A stretch of DNA of 64,000 nt, from contig NZ_FMHY01000002.1 in NCBI RefSeq assembly GCF_900090225.1, positions 2,542,001 to 2,606,000 of the forward strand. Reading direction: 5' to 3'. The translations under genes were made by a program, and so were the position numbers. Positions 17,325 through 24,314 of the stretch are shown piece by piece (positions within the stretch are counted from its first letter, which is position 1; each line of letters opens with the position of its first letter). Origin of the DNA: Micromonospora eburnea (GTDB lineage: Bacteria > Actinomycetota > Actinomycetes > Mycobacteriales > Micromonosporaceae). The notes below the pieces were generated by a model. The model saw only the letters and a list, made by a program, of their open reading frames with translations. It had not been told where the DNA came from and did no database searches.

Positions 17325-17612
17325 ATGGCACTCGACGACGACGACATGCAGACCAGCGGCGGCGGCCCCGAGGGGCCCGCCGACGGTGGAGCCACCCCCG
17401 GCCAGCGGGACGGTGGCGCGGACGGCGGCGCCGACCGCGGCGCGGAGCGTGGGGCCGATCGCGGCGCCGACCGGGGCGCCGAGGGGCCGGCCGACGGCGG
17501 CGCCACCCCGGGCAAGCAGGACGGCGGCGCGGACGGCGGCGCCGAGGGTCCGGCCGACGGCGGCGCGACCCCCGGCCAGCGCGACGGCGGCGCCGACGGC
17601 AGCGCCCGCTGA
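17325..17612 (+). CDS. Asp/Gly/Ala repeat peptide (BatC-like), candidate precursor peptide
   Basis: 95 residues from the ATG at 17325 (gagggagc site). After a short acidic N terminus (MALDDDDMQTSGGGP) come three copies of a ~21-residue unit beginning EGPADGGATPG and ending DGGADGG or DGGADGS, at residues 16-36, 53-73 and 74-95. A 16-residue insert of ADRGA-type repeats separates units 1 and 2. There are no Cys, His or aromatic residues. Similar proteins are, from memory, labelled BatC by annotation pipelines without functional evidence. A JmjC/Cupin_4 oxygenase begins 9 nt downstream, so a modified peptide is a reasonable hypothesis. Confidence 0.72.
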   Translation: MALDDDDMQTSGGGPEGPADGGATPGQRDGGADGGADRGAERGADRGADRGAEGPADGGATPGKQDGGADGGAEGPADGGATPGQRDGGADGSAR

Positions 17613-17621
17613 CGAATCGCC

Positions 17622-18974
17622 ATGACGTACCTCGACCCGCCGGGCAGCGACGGCCGCCCGGCGGTTCCGTCTCCCGCGACCGTGACCGGGCCTGAGGCCG
17701 CGACCGGAATTGAAAGCGCGACCACCACCGTGCCTGAGACCACGACCGCGGCTGGGGCCGCGGCGCTCGCCCGTTGTGTGGCCGTCGACCCGGCCAAGTT
17801 CGCCGCCGACCACTGGGGGCGCAACCCGCTGCTGTCCCGGGCAGCCGAGCTGCCCAACCGGAACGGCTTCACCGACCTGTTCAGCCCCGCCGACGCCGAC
17901 GAGCTGCTGAGCCGGCGCGGCCTGCGTACCCCGTTTCTTCGGGTGGCCAAGGACGGCGAGCTGGTGCCGGCGGCACGCTACACCGGCGGCGGGGGCGCGG
18001 GCGCCGAGATCGGCGACCAGGTACTCGACGAGAGGGTCCTCCAGCTGTACGCCGACGGCGCGACCCTGGTGTTGCAGGGGCTGCACCGGATCTGGCCGGC
18101 CCTGGTCGACCTGGCCCGCGACCTGAGCGCCGTGCTGGCCCAGCCCGCCCAGGTCAACGCCTATCTGACCCCGGCCGGCAGCCAGGGCTTCGCCACCCAC
18201 TACGACACCCACGACGTCTTCGTGCTCCAGGTCGACGGCCGCAAGCACTGGCGCATCCACCCGCCCGTGCTGCCCGATCCGCTGGAACGGCAACCCTGGG
18301 GCGGGCGGGCCGACGAGGTCTCGGCCACCGCCGAGGGGCGGCCCGCGCTGGACGTGGTGCTCGCCCCGGGCGACGCGCTCTACCTGCCTCGGGGCTGGTT
18401 GCACAGCGCCAAGGCGCAGCAGGCCAGCTCGCTGCACCTGACCGTGGGCATCCGGGCGCTGACCCGGTACGCCCTGGTCGAGGAGCTGCTGGCCCTCGCC
18501 GCCGAGGAGCCCCGGCTGCGGTCCGGGCTGCCCCTCGGCGTCGACGTGACCGACTCGGACGCCATCGAGCCGGAGCTGACCGAGACGGTGGAGGCGCTGC
18601 GCGACTGGTTGCTGCGGGCCGACCCGGCGGCGGTGGCCGCCCGGCTGCGGGACCGGGCCTGGCCGGCCAGCCGCCCCGCGCCCATCCGGCCGCTGGCTCA
18701 GGCCGCCGCGCTGGCCGCCCTGACCCCGGACAGCCGGGTCGCCCCGCGCGTGGGCCTGCGCTGGCAGCTCACCCGGACCGGGGACGCCGGCAGGGTGGCG
18801 CTACGCCTGTTCGACCGCACCATCACCCTGCCGGGCACCTGCGAGCCGGCGCTGCGCGCAGTGCTGGCCGGCGAGGTGACCCGGGTCAGCGACCTGCCCG
18901 GCCTCGACGACGACGCCGACCGCCTGGTCCTCACCCGCCGCCTCCTCAAGGAAGCAGTCCTGACCCCCGCCTGA
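17622..18974 (+). CDS. Cupin_4 / JmjC-type 2-oxoglutarate oxygenase
   Basis: 450 residues. The iron-binding facial triad is visible: HYD gives His193 and Asp195 in ATHYDTHDVFVLQVDGRKHW, and His261 lies in LYLPRGWLHSA. This sequence closely follows bacterial YcfD/RoxA and eukaryotic MINA53/NO66, which hydroxylate Arg or His in ribosomal proteins. The C-terminal ~170 residues form the helical and winged-helix-like part of that family. The N-terminal ~45 residues are Thr/Ala/Pro-rich and likely disordered. It is 9 nt downstream of the repeat peptide, so the peptide, and not only a ribosomal protein, may be its substrate (inference). Confidence 0.85.
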   Translation: MTYLDPPGSDGRPAVPSPATVTGPEAATGIESATTTVPETTTAAGAAALARCVAVDPAKFAADHWGRNPLLSRAAELPNRNGFTDLFSPADADELLSRRGLRTPFLRVAKDGELVPAARYTGGGGAGAEIGDQVLDERVLQLYADGATLVLQGLHRIWPALVDLARDLSAVLAQPAQVNAYLTPAGSQGFATHYDTHDVFVLQVDGRKHWRIHPPVLPDPLERQPWGGRADEVSATAEGRPALDVVLAPGDALYLPRGWLHSAKAQQASSLHLTVGIRALTRYALVEELLALAAEEPRLRSGLPLGVDVTDSDAIEPELTETVEALRDWLLRADPAAVAARLRDRAWPASRPAPIRPLAQAAALAALTPDSRVAPRVGLRWQLTRTGDAGRVALRLFDRTITLPGTCEPALRAVLAGEVTRVSDLPGLDDDADRLVLTRRLLKEAVLTPA

Positions 18975-18989
18975 CCCTGCCCGGAGTCC

Positions 18990-19049
18990 GTTGATCACGA
19001 AGTTGCTCCGGGCGACACGCCGGGCGCGTGACAACACTTCATGATCAAC
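18990..19049. terminator. Bidirectional terminator between convergent operons
   Basis: Arms 18990-19005 and 19032-19049, both reading gttgatca(c/t)gaag from their outer ends, pair with one mismatch and a 2-nt bulge. It separates the oxygenase (+) from the FtsK-like operon (-), in the same family as 8504-8563. Confidence 0.7.
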
Positions 19050-19071
19050 CCGAGCCGGGCGGTGGGGTGGG

Positions 19072-19734
19072 TTAGCGGGCAAGGGTGAGGAGGAGGATGG
19101 TGGTCACCAGGCCGGCGGCGACGACCAGGGTGATCGGGCGGGGGGTCAGGACGGCGTGGCGGCGGTCGGCCAGCAGCCGGGCCGGCGCCAGCCCGACCAG
19201 CGGGCCGAGCAGCGTCACCACCAGCGCCAACACCGGCATCCCGACCGCCAGGTCGCCGCCGGAACCGGTGCCCAACGCCCGCGCGGCCGCCCCCAGCGCG
19301 TACGCCACGATCGACCCGCCGACCCCGCAGCCCACCAGCAGCGGGTTCGTCGAGCTGGGCAGCTCGCCCCGCTGGCGGATCCGGTCCAGCAACTCCCGTA
19401 CCCCGCGCAGCCGGGGCACCGGGTCGCCGGTGGCGTCCCGGGCCGGCCCGGGCGGGTCGCCCAGCCGGCCGCCGGAGCGCACCCGGGACCGCAGCTCCCC
19501 CCACAGGTGGGCGGCCTCGGCGTCCACCCGGTCCACCAGCTCCCGCGCCTCGGCCGCCTCCGCCTCGGCCCGGCGGACCTGCTCGACGGCCTCGGCCACG
19601 GCCCGGTCGGCGGCGGCGCACTGCTGCGCGTACCAGGTGTGCGCCTCGGCGCGCTGGGCGGCCACCCGGGCGGTCAGCTCGGCGAGCCGACGGAGCTGGG
19701 CGGCGTACGTCTCACTGGTCACCGGTTCGTTCAT
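19072..19734 (-). CDS. Coiled-coil membrane protein of the FtsK-like operon
   Basis: 220 residues from ATG 19734. Residues ~5-100 are a charged heptad-like helix (LRRLAELTARVAAQRAE, VEQVRRAEAEAAEARELVD). The C-terminal ~90 residues hold three predicted membrane segments around LVGCGVGGSIVAYALGAA, LALVVTLLGPLVGLAPA and LVVAAGLVTTILLLTLA. No known family is recognised. The ATG overlaps the stop of the ATPase gene by 4 nt, so it is co-translated and could anchor the soluble ATPase to the membrane (inference). Confidence 0.72.
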   Translation of the reverse strand: MNEPVTSETYAAQLRRLAELTARVAAQRAEAHTWYAQQCAAADRAVAEAVEQVRRAEAEAAEARELVDRVDAEAAHLWGELRSRVRSGGRLGDPPGPARDATGDPVPRLRGVRELLDRIRQRGELPSSTNPLLVGCGVGGSIVAYALGAAARALGTGSGGDLAVGMPVLALVVTLLGPLVGLAPARLLADRRHAVLTPRPITLVVAAGLVTTILLLTLAR

Positions 19735-22403
19735 CGGGACGGACCATAGGGGATGATCACCTGTCCGGTGCGGTGCATCGCCCGGTCGAAGTAGAGGCCT
19801 CGCCACGGGCGCGGGTACCAGTCCGGCCCACCGGTGCCCGGGTAGAGCGAGGAACCCAGCTCCGCGCCCTGCACGTCAAGCGCCACCCACGCCCCGATCT
19901 GGTCCGTACGCGCCGCCGGGCCGCCCAGGTCGGCCCGCATCCGGGCCACCCCCCGCCACCAGGCCAGCACGTGGGTACGCCGTTCCGGCCCGTCGTGCAG
20001 GATCCGGCGCAACTGCTCCAGCCCGGTCCGCCGGCCAGCCTTCCCGGCGAGCTGCCCGGCCGCCGCGTCGACCGCGTACAGCAGCAGGTAGTGCGGGCTG
20101 CTCGGAGTGCCCGGAGCACCGAGCCCGTCGCCCACCTCGGCCATCAGCTCGGGCACGGTCTCCTCGTCGTACCAGGCGGCGTCATCGGCCAGGTCCTCGT
20201 AGAGGGCGCGGGCGGCCGGGTCGGCGTCCGGGTCGAGGCAGGCGATCGAGAACCGGGCGGTGCCGGGCCGGTGCTGCCGGGCCAGGGACCGGGCGGCGGC
20301 GTCAAGCACCGCGCACGCCTCGTCCACCCGGGTGCCGAGCACGGCCAGGTTCCGGCCGGGCGCCCGGGGCAGGCGCAGCGCCGCCGAGCGGGCCTGCACG
20401 TCGATGATCTCCCCGAGCAGGGCCACCGGGCTGCGCGGCACCCCCTGCTCGGGGACGGCCAGCGCGCGGAAGTCCGGCGCGTCGACGAGCCGCGGGATCG
20501 CGTCGCCGTCGAAGAGCCGGGCCGGGGAGGCGTCCTGCGGGCGCATCCGCCACAGCCGGTGCTGCAACTCGCTCCACGTCTCCCAGTCGCTGGCCGACGG
20601 GATCCGCGCCACCTGGTTCCCCTCGACCAACCCCGACTCGGCGTTGACCACCGCGTGGTGCCGGGGCAGCGACTGCGCCGCGTCGTTGCGTTCGGCCAGG
20701 ATGCGCAGCGCCTTCGGCAGCGCGATCCGCAGGGTGAACTGGGCGACCAGCGCCGGGCGACCCCACAGCGCCTCGATGCCGCGTACGTCCTGCGAGGCGA
20801 GCACCAGGTGGATGCCCTGCGAGCGGCCCCGCCGGGCCAGGTCCTCCAGCAGGTCGGCGGCCTCCCGGGCGACCACGTCCCGGCCGGCGAGCAGCGCCTG
20901 GAACTCGTCCACCACGGCCACGATGCGCGGCCACCGCCCGGTCGGGTCCACCGCGCGCAGCTCGGCGAGCTTGGTGACCTCGTGCTTCTTTGCCGCGTCC
21001 GCCCGGCGGCGCAGCTCCTCGGCGAGGAAGCGCAGCAGGGCCAGTCCGAACTCCCGGTCGGTGTTGACGTTGATCCCGACCAGCCGCATGTGCGGCAGCC
21101 AGCTCGGGTCCCGTCGGCCCTGGGCGAACCGGGCGAAGGACACCCCCTCCTTGAAGTCCAGCAGATAGAACTCCAACTCCGCGGGGGAGTAGCGGGCGGC
21201 GAGCGCGCCGATCCAGGCGAAGATCAGGTTGGTCTTGCCGGTGCCGGACGGGCCGCCGATCAGCGCGTGCGGCGGGTAGTCGCCGAGGGTCAGCAGCACC
21301 GGCCGCCCGTGCCGGCCCTCGCCGATCGGCGCGGTGAGCGTGTGCGCCGAGTCCTCCCGCCAGTAGTCGTCCGGCGGCGGGAGCAGGTCGGTGAAGGGCG
21401 CCGGCGGGGGGCCGGCGTTGACCCGGGAGGCCACCTCCCGGCAGGTCTCGGTGACCAGCCCGGCCGGGGGCGGCTCGTCGAGCACGACCGGCAACCCGGC
21501 GATCCGGGCGTCGCCCGGCTCCACCACGATCCGGGTCACCGTCGGGTCGTCCGGCACCTCCGTTCCGCGCACCACCAGGTGCACGCCGCAGGCCGCCCCG
21601 GTGCGTACCACCCGGTCCAACTGGCCCCGCTCGTGCCGGGACAGCTCGTCGCCGCCGAGCAGCACCGCCACCCGCCACGGCTCCGGCCGGCGGCCGGTCG
21701 CGGCGGCCAGTTCGCGCAGCGACGCGTACTCGCCGGCCAGCACGGTCTCGTTGATCCGGCGGATCTGCTCCACCAGGTCGTCCAGCAGCCGGCCCAGTCC
21801 GCCCGGCCCGACGAAGGTGAGCAGCCCGGCGGTGCCGAGCGGGGCGAACCCGGCCAGGCCGCCGCCGAGGCGCTCCGGGTCGTACCCGAACAGCCGGACG
21901 GTGCCCGGCTCGGCGCGCCCCAGCGAGCGCAGCAGCAGGGCGGGCACCAGCGCGGCGACGCCCTCCCGGTCGCCGCCGGCCAGATGCACGTGGCCGGCGT
22001 CGAGCAGCGGCACCAGCGCCGGCACCGGCTCGGCGTCGGGGATGCGTACCGTCCCGACCCGGACCACGCCGGGCCGCTCGGCCCGGCCGGCGGGGGTGAC
22101 CCGCCACCGGTCCCACGCCGCGGACGCCGCGCCGGGTGCCTCCCGCTCCGCCGCCGCGGCGGCCCGCCGGACCAGTTCCGCGATCCGGGCGCCGTGCCGG
22201 GCGTCGATCTCGGCCAGCCGGCCGTCGCGGGCCTCGCCCACCCGCTCGGGTACGGCCGCCGCGGCCCGCCGCACCCGGGCCAGCCGCTCCCGGCCGGCGG
22301 CCAGGTCGGCGTCGGCGTCGGCCAGCCGGTTCCGGGCCGCGCCGAGGGCCTCGGAGAGCAGGCCCCGGACCCGAGACACCAGCTGGGTGCGGACGTCAGC
22401 CAT
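19731..22403 (-). CDS. FtsK/SpoIIIE (EccC-like) ATPase, three modules, one with intact motifs
   Basis: 890 residues from ATG 22403. Residues 1-90 are coiled coil. A first ATPase-like module (~130-300) has HVHLAGGDREGVAALV at the P-loop position and no Lys-Ser/Thr. The second module has Walker A GGPSGTGKT at 383-391 and Walker B IVAVVDEF at 494-501, with the FtsK-type LVLASQD segment after it. A third module (~720-890) again shows a P-loop-like NLAVLGTRVDEA without the catalytic Lys. Three tandem ATPase folds recall EccC of type VII secretion, but no membrane segment is present here. It overlaps both neighbours. Confidence 0.8.
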   Translation of the reverse strand: MADVRTQLVSRVRGLLSEALGAARNRLADADADLAAGRERLARVRRAAAAVPERVGEARDGRLAEIDARHGARIAELVRRAAAAAEREAPGAASAAWDRWRVTPAGRAERPGVVRVGTVRIPDAEPVPALVPLLDAGHVHLAGGDREGVAALVPALLLRSLGRAEPGTVRLFGYDPERLGGGLAGFAPLGTAGLLTFVGPGGLGRLLDDLVEQIRRINETVLAGEYASLRELAAATGRRPEPWRVAVLLGGDELSRHERGQLDRVVRTGAACGVHLVVRGTEVPDDPTVTRIVVEPGDARIAGLPVVLDEPPPAGLVTETCREVASRVNAGPPPAPFTDLLPPPDDYWREDSAHTLTAPIGEGRHGRPVLLTLGDYPPHALIGGPSGTGKTNLIFAWIGALAARYSPAELEFYLLDFKEGVSFARFAQGRRDPSWLPHMRLVGINVNTDREFGLALLRFLAEELRRRADAAKKHEVTKLAELRAVDPTGRWPRIVAVVDEFQALLAGRDVVAREAADLLEDLARRGRSQGIHLVLASQDVRGIEALWGRPALVAQFTLRIALPKALRILAERNDAAQSLPRHHAVVNAESGLVEGNQVARIPSASDWETWSELQHRLWRMRPQDASPARLFDGDAIPRLVDAPDFRALAVPEQGVPRSPVALLGEIIDVQARSAALRLPRAPGRNLAVLGTRVDEACAVLDAAARSLARQHRPGTARFSIACLDPDADPAARALYEDLADDAAWYDEETVPELMAEVGDGLGAPGTPSSPHYLLLYAVDAAAGQLAGKAGRRTGLEQLRRILHDGPERRTHVLAWWRGVARMRADLGGPAARTDQIGAWVALDVQGAELGSSLYPGTGGPDWYPRPWRGLYFDRAMHRTGQVIIPYGPSR

Positions 22404-23286
22404 GCGCGCCCCGCGACGCTTCCCGTTCCTCGGTGTCCTTCGGCAGGTCGCGTCCGAGCCGGTCCAGCAGCACCCCGGCGACCACCCCGGCGGTGACCGC
22501 CGGATCCGCGGCGTGCGGCTGCTCCTGGTCCTCGCCACGGCGGGGCGGGGGCATCCGGCAGACCCGGGTGAGCAGGGTGTCCAGCACCGGCGGTGGCAGC
22601 CCCGGCAGCAGGTCACGGACCCGCCCGTCCAGTTCGCGGCGCAGCCGGCCCAGGTCGTCGGCGCGGGGTGGGTGCCCGATCAGTTCCCCGGCCAGGTCGC
22701 GCAGCAGCGGCGGGGCGATTGCGGCCAGCCCGAGCCCCACGTCGGCGTGCGCCCGGCGCAGCTCGCGGTGCAGCCGGTCCCGGTCGCCCGAGCGGACCCC
22801 GGTCACCACCCGGCGCAGCAGCTCCCGGGAGTCGTCGACCCGCTCGTCCGGCTCGTCCGGCGGGTCCTCCCGGCCGCCGGTCAGCTCCGCCACCCGCACC
22901 GCCCACCAGCGCCGCGCCGTCGGCTGCTCGCCCTGCTCCGGTACGCCGCCCGGGGCCGGCGGCGGCACGTCACCCCGAGGCGAGTCGTGCTTCGGGCGCC
23001 GGTCGTCGGCCTGCGGGGCGGGCGCCCCGTCGGCGGCGAGCCCGATCGCGGCCAGGTACCCGGACAGCTGCTCCTGGGCCACCCGCAGCGCGTACCCGGC
23101 GGTCTCCGCGTGCTCGGTCGCGGCGGACAGCTCCGGCGCGCCCATCGGGTTGGCCGACTCCTGTCGCACCCAGCGCAGCCGCTCGGCGGCCTGGCCGAAC
23201 TTCTCCAACGCCAGGGCGAGTTGGGCGAGCGGCAGCTCGTCGGCGGCGGCGCGGACCTGCGCGCCGATGTCCTCCACGATGGACAC
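22396..23286 (-). CDS. Helical hypothetical protein of the FtsK-like operon
   Basis: 296 residues from the GTG at 23286. The first ~90 residues are helical (IGAQVRAAADELPLAQLALA, LEKFGQAAERLRWVRQ). A charged, Pro-rich linker follows, then a helical half with LHRELRRAHADVGLGLAAIA and LDTLLTRVCRMPPP. No signal peptide, membrane segment or recognised domain. It overlaps the ATPase gene by 8 nt and starts 8 nt after the 86-residue gene. An adaptor between the small helical protein and the ATPase is a possible role, but this is conjecture. Confidence 0.7.
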   Translation of the reverse strand: MSIVEDIGAQVRAAADELPLAQLALALEKFGQAAERLRWVRQESANPMGAPELSAATEHAETAGYALRVAQEQLSGYLAAIGLAADGAPAPQADDRRPKHDSPRGDVPPPAPGGVPEQGEQPTARRWWAVRVAELTGGREDPPDEPDERVDDSRELLRRVVTGVRSGDRDRLHRELRRAHADVGLGLAAIAPPLLRDLAGELIGHPPRADDLGRLRRELDGRVRDLLPGLPPPVLDTLLTRVCRMPPPRRGEDQEQPHAADPAVTAGVVAGVLLDRLGRDLPKDTEEREASRGAHG

Positions 23287-23294
23287 GGCCGGCC

Positions 23295-23555
23295 CTAGAG
23301 GGTGGAGACGTAGAGCTGCGCCTGCTCGACCGCGACCAGGGTGGCGGCGAGGCACTCCTCCAGCTCCTGGCTGGCCTGGGTCAGCGACGCCTGGGCCGCC
23401 TCGACCGTCTCGTGCCCGCTGCCCTCCAACGCGCCGGCCAGGGTCTGCTGCGCCTCGGCCAGCTTCTCGCCGGCCGCCTGCACGGCTGTCTGCCCGTCAC
23501 CTATCTGCTGGAGGGCGACATCGATGGCTGCCTTCAGCTCGGCGACGCTCGCCAC
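23295..23555 (-). CDS. Small all-helical protein, first gene of the FtsK-like operon
   Basis: 86 residues from GTG 23555, with a strong aggaggt site 5 nt upstream. The sequence is two or three amphipathic helices (VAELKAAIDVALQQIGDGQ, VQAAGEKLAEAQQTLAGAL, ASQELEECLAATLVAVEQ) with no signal peptide. The size and helical hairpin look are like WXG100/Esx substrates, but the WXG motif is absent. As the operon leader beside an EccC-like ATPase it is a candidate substrate or structural subunit. Confidence 0.68.
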   Translation of the reverse strand: MASVAELKAAIDVALQQIGDGQTAVQAAGEKLAEAQQTLAGALEGSGHETVEAAQASLTQASQELEECLAATLVAVEQAQLYVSTL

Positions 23556-23760
23556 GGGGGACCTCCTGGGGGCGGGGAGATCTCCATTACATCCCATCCC
23601 GACGGGCACGCGAACATCCGCCCTCGCGGTGTTTCTGCCCGGCTGCCCGATTACGGCTCTGACGTGCGCGGAGGCCCTCCGGCCCGACCACGCCGGTCCC
23701 GTCGGCGAGTCATCCGGTCCCGTTCACCGGGTCGCCCGGCCGTCACCTGCCCGGCGACGC

Positions 23761-24144
23761 TCAGCGATCCCGCGGTAGCCAGCGCGGACCGTGCACCTCG
23801 GCGCCCAACGCGCCCACCCGGGCCCGCAGCTCCCGGTCGGCGGTGACCACGACGCGGCGACGGTCCGCCGCCGCAGCGACCAGCTCGACCATCGTGTCGT
23901 CGCCGGAACCGGGGGCGGCGACCACCTCCACCCCCGGCACCGCCGGCACGCCCCGCGCCGCCCCCTCCACCACCAGCACCACCTTGACCGGTGGCGGCAG
24001 CTCCGGCGGTACGCCCGCCTCGGCCAGCGGCACCAGCGCGTCACGCAGCCGGGTCGCCGCCCCGGCCCGGTCCCGCCACCAGCCGTCCGGCCGCGAGCCC
24101 ACCACGTTCGCCCCGTCGACGATCAGCAGCGCACTGGTGTCCAT
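23761..24144 (-). CDS. NYN-domain (PIN-like) protein
   Basis: 127 residues. The N terminus reads ALLIVDGANVVGSRPDGWW, the DGAN motif of NYN/PIN-like nucleases, and the acidic triad is completed by GSGDDTMVELV and TADRELRARV near the C terminus. A metal-dependent RNase activity is expected by family. It is upstream of the FtsK-like operon on the same strand, with a 205-nt gap, and is divergent from clpC. Confidence 0.85.
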   Translation of the reverse strand: MDTSALLIVDGANVVGSRPDGWWRDRAGAATRLRDALVPLAEAGVPPELPPPVKVVLVVEGAARGVPAVPGVEVVAAPGSGDDTMVELVAAAADRRRVVVTADRELRARVGALGAEVHGPRWLPRDR

Positions 24145-24195
24145 GCTCCCAGCCTGCCACCGGGCCGGCCGCCACCGGGCTCTCGACCCGCCCGC

Positions 24196-24219
24196 GTTTG
24201 TCGCGCCGGCCGCCGGGTA
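24196..24219 (+). promoter_or_regulatory. SigB/SigF-type promoter upstream of the ClpC-type gene
   Basis: GTTT (24196-24199) and GGGTA (24215-24219) with 15-nt spacing, 96 nt upstream of the ATG at 24315. Matches the pattern of the other four. Confidence 0.45.
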
Positions 24220-24314
24220 GCCACCGCCGACCGTGCCGCGCCATGTCGCCTCGGCGGCCGTGCCGCGTCAGGTCGCCTCGGTGACCGTGCCCGCCCGAGC
24301 AGCGGAGGACAGAG

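Noticed and set aside
17341..17600. Regular short repeats that could be taken for a CRISPR array
   Set aside because: The periodicity is a codon-level repeat inside an open frame with its own ribosome site; there are no unique spacers and no cas genes.
19757..22616. Long open frames antisense to the FtsK-like ATPase
   Set aside because: The plus-strand frames are His/Gln/Arg/Gly-rich with no motifs; the minus-strand frame has Walker motifs and operon overlaps.
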